NCBI GenBank assembly: GCA_964472195.1
Contig: CAYYJH010000001.1
Location: forward strand, 10,702-74,701
DNA: 64,000 nucleotides
Direction: 5' to 3'
Source of the DNA: BS750m-G4 sp964472195
Lineage (GTDB): Bacteria; Bacteroidota; Ignavibacteria; Tepidaquicellales; Tepidaquicellaceae
This document shows positions 55,106 to 64,000 of the stretch, piece by piece. Under the pieces are notes generated by a model. It was not told where the DNA came from, did not search any database, and was given only the letters and a program-made list of their open reading frames with translations. Position 1 is the first letter of the stretch. Each line of letters begins with the position of its first letter. A program made the translations under genes and the position numbers.

Positions 55106-55750
55106 CTTCAGAATATCTTTTAACTCATCAAAGCTGTTAATCGTATAATCAGGATTTTCGTTTTCAAGAATTTCTGTCGACCTATGACCGTATAATGTCC
55201 CGCAAGTTAAAGCGCCTGCATTTTTTCCGCATCTTATATCAAGTTCAGAGTCGCCAACCATTAATGTATTAACCGGGCTGATGTTCAATTCTTTGCAAAT
55301 CAGCAAAAGAGGTTCGGCGGAAGGTTTAAATTTTATCCCATCCCTTCTGCCCATCAAAACATTAAAATAAAAAGATATTTTAAAATAGTCGATTATTTTT
55401 TCTGTTTGATCCTGAGCCTTAGTAGTAAGAATAGCAAGTTTAAAACTATTTTCTTTTAATATCTCTAACGTATCTTTTACCCCTTGATATATTTTTGTTT
55501 CGTCTATAAAATCAAAATAATATTTTTTGTAAGTGTTTATGAATTCTTCGAAATCTTTAATTGGAATATTCAACTCCTCAAAAAATGGTTTGAAGTGCAT
55601 GCCAATTCTTTTATCTAATTCTTCTTTTTGCAGGTGTACTTTTTTATTTAAATTCTCGAAAGTTTTTATTAGGGATTTATAAATTGTATTGCTTGATTCA
55701 AGGAGAGTACCATCTAAGTCGAATACAACGAGGTCTATTTTTTTATTCAT
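55097..55750 (-). CDS. HAD superfamily phosphatase (phosphoglycolate phosphatase-like)
   Basis: Haloacid dehalogenase phosphatase of 217 residues. 'LVVFDLDGTLLESSNTIYKS' holds the nucleophile Asp near residue 9, 'LAILTTKAQDQT' the second motif and 'NTLMVGDSELDIRCGKNAGA' the third and fourth. The cap is the C1 type typical of Gph/PpaX. Phosphoglycolate, pyrophosphate or a sugar phosphate could be the substrate. It converges with the metallophosphoesterase gene, sharing nine bases. Confidence 0.88.
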   Translation of the reverse strand: MNKKIDLVVFDLDGTLLESSNTIYKSLIKTFENLNKKVHLQKEELDKRIGMHFKPFFEELNIPIKDFEEFINTYKKYYFDFIDETKIYQGVKDTLEILKENSFKLAILTTKAQDQTEKIIDYFKISFYFNVLMGRRDGIKFKPSAEPLLLICKELNISPVNTLMVGDSELDIRCGKNAGALTCGTLYGHRSTEILENENPDYTINSFDELKDILKLG

Positions 55751-55921
55751 TATTATTATAATTCCGTAATATTTTTATTTGCACAAAATAATGTTATTAA
55801 TGAAAACAAGAAAGACTTATGTTTCAGTTCTCTTATAAAATAAAATAGAAAATAATGTGCAATTCTTATTTATGGAATCATAATGCAGAAAGAATTGGAA
55901 AGTGTTTGGAAGTATGGGATA

Positions 55922-57979
55922 CTATTTTAAGTAGACCATTTTCTTGGTATCAATAATATTCCCATCAATTACTAAAGAATAAAAGTATACTCCGCTTGAA
56001 AGATTGTCAGCATTGAATTCTACATTGTATGTGTTTGCATCCTGAAATTTATCTACTAAAGTAGTAACAAGTTTACCTGTAACATCATAGATTTTTATAC
56101 TAACCTTTCCGTGAATATGAAGCGCATATTTTATAGTCGTTGATGGATTAAATGGATTGGGGTAGTTTTGAGAAAGTATGAATTTATCAGGGATGATTCC
56201 CGAGACACTTGTTGGGGGTAGCACATTACTTAAAGCATAATAAAAGGTTTTCCACTGAGTTGCGGATGATGGTGCATATGAAATAGTAGTAGCAGGTGAT
56301 GTAGCAAGGTCTATACCGGCTTTCTCGAAAATTGTTGTATAAGTTGATCCGCCGTCTGTTGAGATTTGTACAATTAAGCTGTCTACATATGAAGATAAAT
56401 ATTGTGCATAAGAATAATCGAACCGTAAGGTATCGGTTGAAGAAACACTGTCAAAAACTCTTGTCAACATCGTATCTTTTTGCCCTATGTCATTGTAATC
56501 GTAAAATGCCATCTTGACACACTTATTACCCCCGAAACTAATTCCGTTAACATTCTTTACGTCTGAGAAGGTAATATTACCATCAGGATTAAACACCTGG
56601 AATCCAGAGGGAGGGAACGGTCCTTCGAAAAGTTCAAAGTTGAACTCTTTACTAATACTGTCTGAGATACCGAGAATTAATGGATTATAAAAGTTGATAA
56701 TATCGGAAACTCCGAAATCGATATCCGGTTTATAATCTAAAGAATAAATTATTTGCGGGAGTTTACGTATGGGTAATACAATCGTTTGTCCTTTTGAGGA
56801 ATTAATAATCTCTTTCGTATTATCGTTTTGCACGAATGCAACAGTGTATATCATAGAATCGACCCAAATCGGATCCTTAAGATATTTAAACACAAACTGG
56901 TAGTTACCGGTATTATTGTTTATTACGGTACCGGCAGAGTCAGGGTAGGCTTTTCTGAAAACATCATAGAATGTAGTATCACTGGTTGTACCGGGCGGTG
57001 AAGTATAATTTATCATTCTTTCTATTGCCATCACTCGTAACCTGTAGTCTCCCTGCGGAAGAGTATACATAATATTTACATCAATTGTAGATTGAATCGT
57101 GTCACCGGATAATCTGACATCTGTTACATTGATGGATACAGGTGTACCTTCATCGATTCTATAATTGTATGGATTTGTCAGATTTGAATCCACATAATAC
57201 GGCAGTGAAATCCTTGTTTTTCCGTCCATGACTGCGGTTGGTACAGAGTTTATGAAGTAGTAATTCTTTCTTTCATCTGATTGAGTTGGGTTATATAGAT
57301 ACATGGAATCATTCCCGGGTGGTGGAATACCAAGATGGTATTTTATTGGGACTACGGTTTGCAAATTAGAATCTATAAAAGAATTCAAAAACGGGTCATG
57401 AGATGAACATGAAGGTGAAGTTGAACTTGTCCATTCTTCAATCAATACATTTCTTTTAACACCCGGCAATATCAAAGAATATTGTTCAAGAGTGTCATTA
57501 GTTCTGTTTGTATCATTTTGCAGGGAAGAGAAAACTTTAATATCTAAATCAGAACCGGGTACAATTAATAAACTATCAAAATAAACTGTAATACTCTGTC
57601 CGGCATTTATTGGTGGAATGGAATCTATGCTTAAATACGCGAGGGATCCAATTGTCATGGTGACTCTGAAAGAATCCGGAACATTTGCTAAACCAAGATT
57701 TGTTATGTTTACTTCAGGTATTATATAGAAGGAGTTTGAACCGGGTGTAAAGCTCGTATCCTTTTTTATGTTATTGATTGATGTCACAGCAACATCATTC
57801 ATGAATCTATCACCAATACTAATATTATCAATGTAAAGGTTGTTTCCAAATCCATTATAAGTTATAAAAGCTAAAATGATTTGGTTTGATTGAGCAGTGT
57901 CAGTGAATTTGTAAACACTAAAAGAGCTCATGATTAGCACGCAAAAGAAAATTGTAATATTTAATATAATCCTTCTCAA
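55922..57979 (-). CDS. Type IX secretion (Por) sorting domain protein with Omp28-like domain
   Basis: Exported surface or secreted protein, 685 residues. A hydrophobic N-terminus (about 5-20) acts as signal peptide. Residues about 45-160 look like a CARDB-type Ig domain, and about 175-400 match the Omp28-related region: 'NVLIEEWTSSTSPSCSSHDP' occupies the place of the thioredoxin-like CxxC motif, but only one Cys remains. The C-terminal 90 residues are a type IX sorting domain, with 'NYPNPFNPSTTIKYAL' and 'SSGVYFYSLVIDG'. It overlaps the small membrane gene by four bases. Function unknown. Confidence 0.88.
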   Translation of the reverse strand: MRRIILNITIFFCVLIMSSFSVYKFTDTAQSNQIILAFITYNGFGNNLYIDNISIGDRFMNDVAVTSINNIKKDTSFTPGSNSFYIIPEVNITNLGLANVPDSFRVTMTIGSLAYLSIDSIPPINAGQSITVYFDSLLIVPGSDLDIKVFSSLQNDTNRTNDTLEQYSLILPGVKRNVLIEEWTSSTSPSCSSHDPFLNSFIDSNLQTVVPIKYHLGIPPPGNDSMYLYNPTQSDERKNYYFINSVPTAVMDGKTRISLPYYVDSNLTNPYNYRIDEGTPVSINVTDVRLSGDTIQSTIDVNIMYTLPQGDYRLRVMAIERMINYTSPPGTTSDTTFYDVFRKAYPDSAGTVINNNTGNYQFVFKYLKDPIWVDSMIYTVAFVQNDNTKEIINSSKGQTIVLPIRKLPQIIYSLDYKPDIDFGVSDIINFYNPLILGISDSISKEFNFELFEGPFPPSGFQVFNPDGNITFSDVKNVNGISFGGNKCVKMAFYDYNDIGQKDTMLTRVFDSVSSTDTLRFDYSYAQYLSSYVDSLIVQISTDGGSTYTTIFEKAGIDLATSPATTISYAPSSATQWKTFYYALSNVLPPTSVSGIIPDKFILSQNYPNPFNPSTTIKYALHIHGKVSIKIYDVTGKLVTTLVDKFQDANTYNVEFNADNLSSGVYFYSLVIDGNIIDTKKMVYLK

Positions 57980-58353
57980 GACTTGTTTTCCTGAACAACT
58001 TTGGTTTTTTTAAAATAAAAGTTATAGAAGAGAACTTCAATGATAGTAAGTAAAATCAAGGATAAAGAATCTTTAGGGACGATTGTTCCGTAACCCCCTC
58101 CGCCGGGAATAAAGAACCCTGTTAATTTTAATATCATAAGAAGAAAATTATTTTGTGGAACAGCAATTGAATATCCATTTTCAGAAATGAATATTCCCAT
58201 AAATAAATCAGAGACTGTCCAGCCAACCGTAAAAAGTATAACAATAAATGCTACATTCAAGAATGCCTGGACCAGACCATCGCTTTGATAAGATTTGCTA
58301 AAAGCATATGTAGCGAAAATTGCGTGTGCATAAAAAATAATTACAGGGATCAA
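57976..58353 (-). CDS. Small hypothetical membrane protein
   Basis: Unrecognised 125-residue protein with about four hydrophobic segments, interrupted by a Gly-rich 'IPGGGGYGTIVPKD' near residue 80 and a polar C-terminus. Its last codons overlap the start of the Omp28-like secreted protein (ATGA), so the two are translationally coupled. It may be an anchor or partner of that protein; no function is known. Confidence 0.65.
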   Translation of the reverse strand: MIPVIIFYAHAIFATYAFSKSYQSDGLVQAFLNVAFIVILFTVGWTVSDLFMGIFISENGYSIAVPQNNFLLMILKLTGFFIPGGGGYGTIVPKDSLSLILLTIIEVLFYNFYFKKTKVVQENKS

Positions 58354-58396
58354 TTTATAATATAATTTTAATTATCTTAACAAATAACTTATAAAT

Positions 58397-59806
58397 CTAA
58401 AAAGCTTCTTTAGAAAAAAACATTTCTTTTAAAGTTTTAACAATAATTTTTATATCAAATACAAGTGACCAGTTTTCAATATAATATATATCATAGTCAA
58501 TTCGTGTTTGCATTGATGTTTCTGAACCTCTAAGACCGTTAACCTGAGCCCAGCCTGTAACACCGCATTTTACTCTGTGTCTTTCGAGGTATCTTTTTAT
58601 CGAATGTTTCATTTTATTTATGAAGAACTCCCTTTCTGGTCTTGGTCCAACAATACTCATTTCTCCCTTTAGAACATTAAGGAACTGGGGTAGTTCGTCA
58701 AGGCTGTATTTACGTATGAATTTACCTATCGATGTAACCCTGTCGTCTTCTTTTGATGCGAATTGAGGACCAGTTGTCTCCGCATCAACTTTCATTGAAC
58801 GAAATTTGAACATCATAAATTTCTTTCCGTCCAATCCTATTCTTTCCTGTTTGTAAAATAAAGGACCTTTTGATGATAGTTTGATTATTATCGATATTAT
58901 AATAAATAAAGGTGAAAAAATGAACAAGAACAACAAGGATGTTATTATATCAAAAGTTCTTTTTAGTATATTATTCCAGGCATTAAGAGGAAGCGATTTA
59001 ATTTTCATAAACGGTATACCATTTACTTCGTTAATTTTTAGTTTACTTGTTATTAAATCTATAAAATCAGGTGCAAGCATGAATTCAACATTAATACCTT
59101 CACATTCTTTAAACAAATCAAAAAGATCATCGTGCTCAAAAGATGATAATGATATAAGAATTTTTTCGATTCCCTTTGATTTTATTAGATCAGGGATTGA
59201 TTCATAATTTCCAAGGTATATTTTGTTATTGTTTTCAATTTTTTGTTTAGCGAAATAACCTATGACATTGAATCCAGTGAATTTATCTCTTGAAAAGTTT
59301 GTATAGATTTTTTCTGCCATTTCATTTGTTCCAAGAACAGCTACGTTCTTAATCCCAATTTTCCTGTTGTAAAGTGTTTTCTCCAGTTTTAAAAGAAAAT
59401 ATCTTCCGATTGTAATTAAAATAATTGATGTAAACCATATAAATACAAATACAAGTCTCGAATATGGAAAGTCTCTAAAGAAGAAGATTATACCGATTGA
59501 AAATATTATACCAATAGTAATACACTTAACGATTACAAAGAATTCGTCGAAAACAAATACAGATCTGTTGAGTCTATACATTTTGTTAGAATGAAATGTG
59601 AGAATCCAAACAGGTAATGTTATTAATCCAAAATAGAAATACCATTCAAATTCGGGATAACCCTTCGTAACAGGGAATAAATTACTAATCAGGCTATTAA
59701 ATCTGATTTCAAATGAAATATAATATGAAGCTAAAATTAATATTGAGTCTAATAAAATAGTGAGAAGAGGTATTAGTACCTCTATTTTATACGATTTATT
59801 AATCAA
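58397..59806 (-). CDS. Polyprenyl-phosphate sugar-1-phosphate transferase (second)
   Basis: WbaP/WcaJ-type initiating transferase, 469 residues. Four or five membrane segments in the first ~140 residues precede a Rossmann-like part ('VAVLGTNEMAEKIY'), another membrane segment near residue 280, and the catalytic domain: 'FYKQERIGLDGKKFMMFKFR', 'KYSLDELPQFLNVLKGEMSI', 'VGPRPERE' and 'GVTGWAQVNGLRG'. It is a paralogue of the enzyme at 32998-34446 and stands outside the main locus on the other strand, perhaps serving another polymer. Confidence 0.92.
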   Translation of the reverse strand: MINKSYKIEVLIPLLTILLDSILILASYYISFEIRFNSLISNLFPVTKGYPEFEWYFYFGLITLPVWILTFHSNKMYRLNRSVFVFDEFFVIVKCITIGIIFSIGIIFFFRDFPYSRLVFVFIWFTSIILITIGRYFLLKLEKTLYNRKIGIKNVAVLGTNEMAEKIYTNFSRDKFTGFNVIGYFAKQKIENNNKIYLGNYESIPDLIKSKGIEKILISLSSFEHDDLFDLFKECEGINVEFMLAPDFIDLITSKLKINEVNGIPFMKIKSLPLNAWNNILKRTFDIITSLLFLFIFSPLFIIISIIIKLSSKGPLFYKQERIGLDGKKFMMFKFRSMKVDAETTGPQFASKEDDRVTSIGKFIRKYSLDELPQFLNVLKGEMSIVGPRPEREFFINKMKHSIKRYLERHRVKCGVTGWAQVNGLRGSETSMQTRIDYDIYYIENWSLVFDIKIIVKTLKEMFFSKEAF

Positions 59807-59917
59807 TCTTTTCTTTATTTCTTATCAAAATAGAGCTTTTAATATAAATTCAAAACGAAAAAATATTATACTAATTAAAATTTTATACAAAAGATGATCT
59901 CAATAAACTTTTTGTCA

Positions 59918-62029
59918 TCAGGCAACTTTCATCAAGTATAATGAATCTTTATAATTTCTAAAAAACTCTTTCTTTACTGTATCGTTTTCTTTTTTTCTTA
60001 AATGCGGATCATCTTCAATCATTTTAAAAGCAATAGTTCTTGCAGATATTAGTATATCATAATCTTTATTTAAATCTGTACATGAAAAATTTAATATGCC
60101 GGATTGTCGTATACCAAAAAACTCTCCAGGACCGCGTATCTTCATATCCTCTTCTGCGATCTTAAAACCGTCTGTTGATTTACATAGAATTTTTAGTCTC
60201 CTGTGAGAAACCTCATCGAGATGTTTACCAATAAGAATACAGTAGGATTGTTCCGCACCTCTTCCTACACGCCCCCTTAGTTGATGAAGCTGGGATAAGC
60301 CAAATCTTTGTGCATCTTCGATTATCATGATTGTTGCATTAGGTATATCTATCCCGACCTCAATTACAGTTGTTGAAACAAGGATTTTAATTTTTCCATC
60401 CTTGAATGATTCCATCTGTTCATCTTTTTCATACCAGAAAAGCCGACCGTGAACCATACCTATTTCATATTCTTTAAAAACACCGTTCTTTAACTTTTGA
60501 TAATTCTCTTCAGCGGATTTAAGGTCAAGTTTTTCTGATTCATCTATTATTGGATAAACGATATAAACCTGTCTTCCTTTTTTAATTTCATCTTTTACAA
60601 AATCAAAGATTTTTGGTTTCTCTTTTTCGGTTCTTAGAACCGTCTTGATTTTTTTTCTGTTCTTAGGAAGCTCATCGATTACAGAAACGTCAAGGTCTCC
60701 ATAGTATGTTAACGATAAAGTTCGCGGTATCGGTGTTGCAGTCATTACGAGGACATCGGGATTCAGACCTTTCTCTTTTAACTTAGCCCTCTGCATAACT
60801 CCAAACTTATGTTGTTCGTCTATTACTACAAATCCTAAATTATTATATTCGACTTTTTCTTGTATAAGAGCATGAGTACCTATAATAATATTTGTAGTGC
60901 CGTTTTTTATATCTTTGAGTAACTCCTCCCTGAGTTTTTTCTTTTGACCGCCAACCAGCAAAACGACTTTATAATTATTGCCGGAAACATTATTGAATTT
61001 TTGAATAAATTCCGAAATAGTTTTAAAATGCTGTTCAGCAAGTAATTCAGTCGGACACATAAAAGCACTCTGATATCCATTAACTACGGAAATCAGCATC
61101 GCAAATATAGATACGATTGTTTTACCGCTGCCAACATCTCCCTGTAACAGGCGATTCATAACCTGGTCGGATCTCATATCCTTAAATATTTCGTTTATTA
61201 CTCTTTTCTGAGCTTGAGTAAGTTCAAAATCTAAAGTTGAATTAAAGGATTCGATAAGTTTGTCGATGCTTTTTGTGAACGAAATTCCTTTTTGTTCTTT
61301 TTTAATGCTTCGTTTTTTGAGAGCGAGAATTAATTCAAGGTAAAATAATTCTTCGAATGCAAGTCTTCTTCTTGCAGTTTCAATGTCTTTGTAGTTTTTA
61401 GGAAAGTTTATTTTTATTATTGCATCTTTTTTAGAAATGTAATTTCTTTGCGATAGAATAGATGCAGGGATAGTTTCTTTTATTAAGTTTGATTCAATTA
61501 GAGTTAAGAAAGCATTAAATACAATCTTCGATAACAGTAATGGTTTAATCCATGTTTTTTTTAATACACCCTGCAATTCATAAATAGGTATTAAAGGAAG
61601 TTTAATGAAATTATTGTCGGATTTTATATTCTCGTTTATTTTTAAGTGATCTCTATAGTTTAATTGGTATCGTGTATTGTAGAAACCTTCCGCAATCTTA
61701 CCCCAGAATATAAATTCGTCATCGAGATGGAATTGTTTTGATCTGAATTCACTTCTTCCAAATATAGGAATTTCGGTACTTCCAGTCCCATCGTTTAAAA
61801 AGATTCTTAAGGGATGATTAACTTTTCCTGGGTACGCTATATCAATAATTCTACCGCTAACGATAACGTTAGTATCACTATATTTTTGAATATCCTTAAT
61901 TTGAATTTTTTTAATGTATGACCGTGGGATGAAATTCAGGAAATCTTCAAGCTTGTTGATACCGATTTTTTTAAAGGCGTCCGCCCGCTTTTCTCCGACT
62001 CCTTTGAGGTATTTTATATCCAAAATCAA
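59918..62029 (-). CDS. recG: ATP-dependent DNA helicase RecG
   Basis: Branch-migration helicase, 703 residues, for stalled fork rescue. The N-terminal wedge/OB domain (about 50-150) contains 'SGRIIDIAYPGKVNHPLRIF'; the helicase core has Walker A 'LLQGDVGSGKTIVS', Walker B 'VVIDEQHKFGVMQR' (DEQH), 'VMTATPIPRTLSLTYYGDLD' and the C-terminal 'QLRGRVGRGAEQSYCIL'. Length is normal for RecG. It is followed by about 110 bases without coding sequence before the sugar transferase gene. Confidence 0.97.
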   Translation of the reverse strand: MILDIKYLKGVGEKRADAFKKIGINKLEDFLNFIPRSYIKKIQIKDIQKYSDTNVIVSGRIIDIAYPGKVNHPLRIFLNDGTGSTEIPIFGRSEFRSKQFHLDDEFIFWGKIAEGFYNTRYQLNYRDHLKINENIKSDNNFIKLPLIPIYELQGVLKKTWIKPLLLSKIVFNAFLTLIESNLIKETIPASILSQRNYISKKDAIIKINFPKNYKDIETARRRLAFEELFYLELILALKKRSIKKEQKGISFTKSIDKLIESFNSTLDFELTQAQKRVINEIFKDMRSDQVMNRLLQGDVGSGKTIVSIFAMLISVVNGYQSAFMCPTELLAEQHFKTISEFIQKFNNVSGNNYKVVLLVGGQKKKLREELLKDIKNGTTNIIIGTHALIQEKVEYNNLGFVVIDEQHKFGVMQRAKLKEKGLNPDVLVMTATPIPRTLSLTYYGDLDVSVIDELPKNRKKIKTVLRTEKEKPKIFDFVKDEIKKGRQVYIVYPIIDESEKLDLKSAEENYQKLKNGVFKEYEIGMVHGRLFWYEKDEQMESFKDGKIKILVSTTVIEVGIDIPNATIMIIEDAQRFGLSQLHQLRGRVGRGAEQSYCILIGKHLDEVSHRRLKILCKSTDGFKIAEEDMKIRGPGEFFGIRQSGILNFSCTDLNKDYDILISARTIAFKMIEDDPHLRKKENDTVKKEFFRNYKDSLYLMKVA

Positions 62030-62129
62030 AAAACTTTTACTGTATTCACTAAACTATACTTTCGATTATGTGGTTTTAAAATAAGTAGTACTATTTATAA
62101 TGAACAACCTTAGATCAAGAAAGAAGTCA

Positions 62130-63431
62130 CTACTTTATTAGAATCATTTTTTTTGTCTGAGTATAATCTTTTGCAATAAGTTTATAAAAATATATGCCAC
62201 TTGGATAAATTGCAACTTTCCCTGAAGAGGTGTGCCATTGTACTTCATAACTTCCTGTTGTTAGTTCTTCATCTACGATGTAATCAACTACTTTTCCTGT
62301 AATGTCTAAAATGAAAAGTTTAATCTTAGATTTTACAGGTATATCGAATTTGATATTTGTTATAGGATTAAAAGGATTGGGATAATTTTGGTATAGTTTG
62401 AAACCATTTGGAATTATTCCTGAGATTTTTTTTATACCAACTGCGCCGCCCGTAACTGTTTTCAGTATTGTTCCATGTTCTCCGACTGCGAAGCCTGTAT
62501 CTGCATTTAAAAAAAAGATAGATTTTAACGGACTATAAATTCCAATGGTTTGAATGTCCCATAGTTCTCCACCGTCCGTTGTTTTCATTATCAAACCACC
62601 ATGACCGGCTATATATCCTGTATTCGAATTTACTAAGAATACAGATCTGAGTGAAAACCCAACGACCGGGGATGTTTTCCGAACCCAGCTTAAACCTCCA
62701 TTCGTTGTTTTAATTATTTGTCCGGGATTACCGACAGCTATCCCTGTATTTTTGTTAATGAAATATACAGAATGTAAATTTTTATTTATACTGCTGTTTT
62801 GCAAAAACCAGTTTTGTCCTCCATCTGTTGTTCTTACGAGTGCTCCGTAAAGTCCTGAAGCCGTTCCGTAAATTGAATCAGAAAAATTCACGCAAACAAG
62901 CCATTTAGCAGTTGGGCAGAATAGTTTTATCCAGTTTTTACCACCGTTAGTCGTTCGGAATATAGTTCCTGTATCACCTACTGCAATACCGGTGTTTGCA
63001 TTAATAAAGTATACTGACGATAACGCTTCTGAAAGTCCTTCCGCCTGTTTTATCCAGTTTACACCTGAATTTGTCGTTCTAAGAATAATTCCGTTATACC
63101 CTAATGTACCAAATCCTACGATTGTACCTGTGTCAGTATTAGAAAAAAAGACAGAAACGAGACTGGATGATGTTCCTGATGTTTGAGAGGACCATGTATT
63201 GCCGCTATTTGTTGTTTTAAGAATTGCTCCATTGTGACCTGAAACAAAGCCTGTATTAGCATCAACAAAATAAACAGAGTAAAGATAATCATTACTGCTG
63301 CTGTTTTGAGTAAACCATCCGTTTTGTGCAAACGTGCTGTTATTTGATGATAAAAATACAGTAAGCAGGACGACAAAAAGTAATGTTTTCGGGATTTTTT
63401 TTAAAAAAAGATTTTTTAAGTCAACTGGCAT
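62130..63431 (-). CDS. Type IX secreted seven-repeat propeller protein (YCF48-like)
   Basis: Secreted protein, 433 residues. A signal peptide (hydrophobic about 15-33, ending near 'TFAQ') leads into seven ~43-residue repeats, each with a 'SVYFxxxNTGxxVG' strand and an 'ILKTTNGGxxW' strand, as in YCF48/BNR-type seven-bladed propellers. The C-terminal ~95 residues are a type IX sorting domain ('NYPNPFNPITNIKFDI', 'PSGIYFYKLIAKDY'). Probably a cell-surface binding protein. It is 21 bases downstream of the small hypothetical gene. Confidence 0.9.
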   Translation of the reverse strand: MPVDLKNLFLKKIPKTLLFVVLLTVFLSSNNSTFAQNGWFTQNSSSNDYLYSVYFVDANTGFVSGHNGAILKTTNSGNTWSSQTSGTSSSLVSVFFSNTDTGTIVGFGTLGYNGIILRTTNSGVNWIKQAEGLSEALSSVYFINANTGIAVGDTGTIFRTTNGGKNWIKLFCPTAKWLVCVNFSDSIYGTASGLYGALVRTTDGGQNWFLQNSSINKNLHSVYFINKNTGIAVGNPGQIIKTTNGGLSWVRKTSPVVGFSLRSVFLVNSNTGYIAGHGGLIMKTTDGGELWDIQTIGIYSPLKSIFFLNADTGFAVGEHGTILKTVTGGAVGIKKISGIIPNGFKLYQNYPNPFNPITNIKFDIPVKSKIKLFILDITGKVVDYIVDEELTTGSYEVQWHTSSGKVAIYPSGIYFYKLIAKDYTQTKKMILIK

Positions 63432-63452
63432 TTTGTGTACTTGATAGTTTAA

Positions 63453-63713
63453 CTATTCTTTTCTTTGTTGCTTAAAAGAAGTATCTATTATCGCTGCATT
63501 CAAGATTAGGGTTATGTATTTTAGGAAATGGTCTATTGACTTTAACAATTCTTCTGTTTTTCCTTCTTTAATTTTAACGTTATCTCCTTCAATATTAATA
63601 CAGTCGATTACATTATTACAAATATCCAGGAGTCTTGCTTTTTCTGCTTTCTTTATTGAGAGTGAATCGATATTATTTCTGAATTCTAAAATCTGGTTTA
63701 TATAGTCTAACAT
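63453..63713 (-). CDS. Small hypothetical protein, helical
   Basis: Unrecognised protein of 86 residues, soluble and predicted helical, with a Lys/Glu-rich middle and 'LNAAIIDTSFKQQRKE' at the end. No cysteines beyond one and no signal peptide. It is immediately upstream of the propeller gene in the same direction. The frame is open without stop and AT-rich like its neighbours; it could still be spurious. Confidence 0.5.
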   Translation of the reverse strand: MLDYINQILEFRNNIDSLSIKKAEKARLLDICNNVIDCINIEGDNVKIKEGKTEELLKSIDHFLKYITLILNAAIIDTSFKQQRKE

Positions 63714-63755
63714 GATGGGAAAATTTTTCCTAATGTTTCCAAATAAATGTAAAAA

Positions 63756-63791
63756 ATAAATGCAAATCTAAAAACCATTATCTGCATTTAT
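63756..63791. promoter_or_regulatory. Inverted repeat upstream of the small hypothetical gene
   Basis: ATAAATGCA and TGCATTTAT form a perfect 9-bp inverted repeat with an 18-base spacer, about 43 bases upstream of the small gene's start on the minus strand. It could be an operator or a leader hairpin. No gene was found in the rest of the stretch 63714-64000. Confidence 0.35.
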
Positions 63792-64000
63792 CATAAATAC
63801 ATCATTGATCTTTCGTCCACCGTAACTCGTAATAAAGTCTATATCAAATATTTCCTATTGAGCATTTAGGGAAGAAGTAATAAATAATAAATATTATTAT
63901 GACTATTATTTTCTTCATATCTAAAAGTTTTATGATTTATTAATTTTTTTTTGTAAAAAAGTATAAGTTAGTATTGTACGATGCGTGTCCAATACCTATG

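Noticed and set aside
63714..64000. Possible gene, tRNA or CRISPR at the right edge
   Set aside because: No frame of useful length, no cloverleaf and no repeated spacing seen; only an inverted repeat was noted.

Overview
The window is a low-GC chromosomal segment that reads like a member of the Ignavibacteria or a close relative in the FCB (Bacteroidota/Chlorobi) group. The main clue is two exported proteins (55922-57979 and 62130-63431) that end in type IX secretion C-terminal domains of the 'NYPNPFNP' kind, common in Ignavibacteria and related phyla. Weak Shine-Dalgarno signals, several TTG starts, a KdsB (Gram-negative envelope) and a split FeoB fit that placement. It is an inference from sequence features only; no rRNA or tRNA gene was seen.

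Region 1 (1-38796, nearly all + strand) is a surface-polysaccharide (O-antigen/exopolysaccharide) locus of about 37 genes. It holds sugar-nucleotide enzymes: two DegT aminotransferases, several SDR epimerases/dehydratases, two heptose-kinase-like GHMP kinases, a nucleotidyltransferase, a GmhA-like isomerase, a WbpI/WecB-like 2-epimerase, and WbpB-, WbpE- and WbpD-like enzymes. It also has two Wzx-like flippases, one Wzy-like polymerase, about eight glycosyltransferases, one polyprenyl-phosphate sugar-1-phosphate transferase, and decorating methyl-, acetyl- and amidotransferases. Between 11.2 and 12.9 kb there is a break: a methyltransferase gene broken by two frameshifts, followed by the only minus-strand gene of the locus. 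This looks like a junction between two modules. A second module at 24.4-31.8 kb combines an asparagine-synthase-like amidotransferase, a membrane transglutaminase-like protein, a bi-domain oxidoreductase, an alpha-toroid protein and a DUF354 protein.

Region 2 (38815-51445, all - strand) is mostly housekeeping: a stand-alone C-terminal half of cobalamin-dependent methionine synthase, a CtpE-like P-type ATPase, CTP synthase, KdsB, PlsC, a GNAT acetyltransferase and an isochorismatase-fold hydrolase. Upstream of these is a metal-uptake operon: a DtxR/MntR regulator, a membrane-anchored DtxR-FeoA-FeoA fusion, and FeoB split into GTPase and permease genes. A 38-bp dyad lies in front of the regulator and is a candidate operator.

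Region 3 (51652-64000) carries an exported S9 peptidase and a membrane metallophosphoesterase on the + strand. On the - strand are a HAD phosphatase, an Omp28-like type IX secreted protein with a small membrane partner, a second polyprenyl-phosphate sugar transferase, RecG, a seven-repeat propeller type IX secreted protein and a small hypothetical protein. The most unusual points are the membrane-tethered metalloregulator fusion with its split FeoB, the half-length MetH, the doubly frameshifted methyltransferase with a perfect A_AAA_AAG heptamer, and the bi-domain oxidoreductase cassette.
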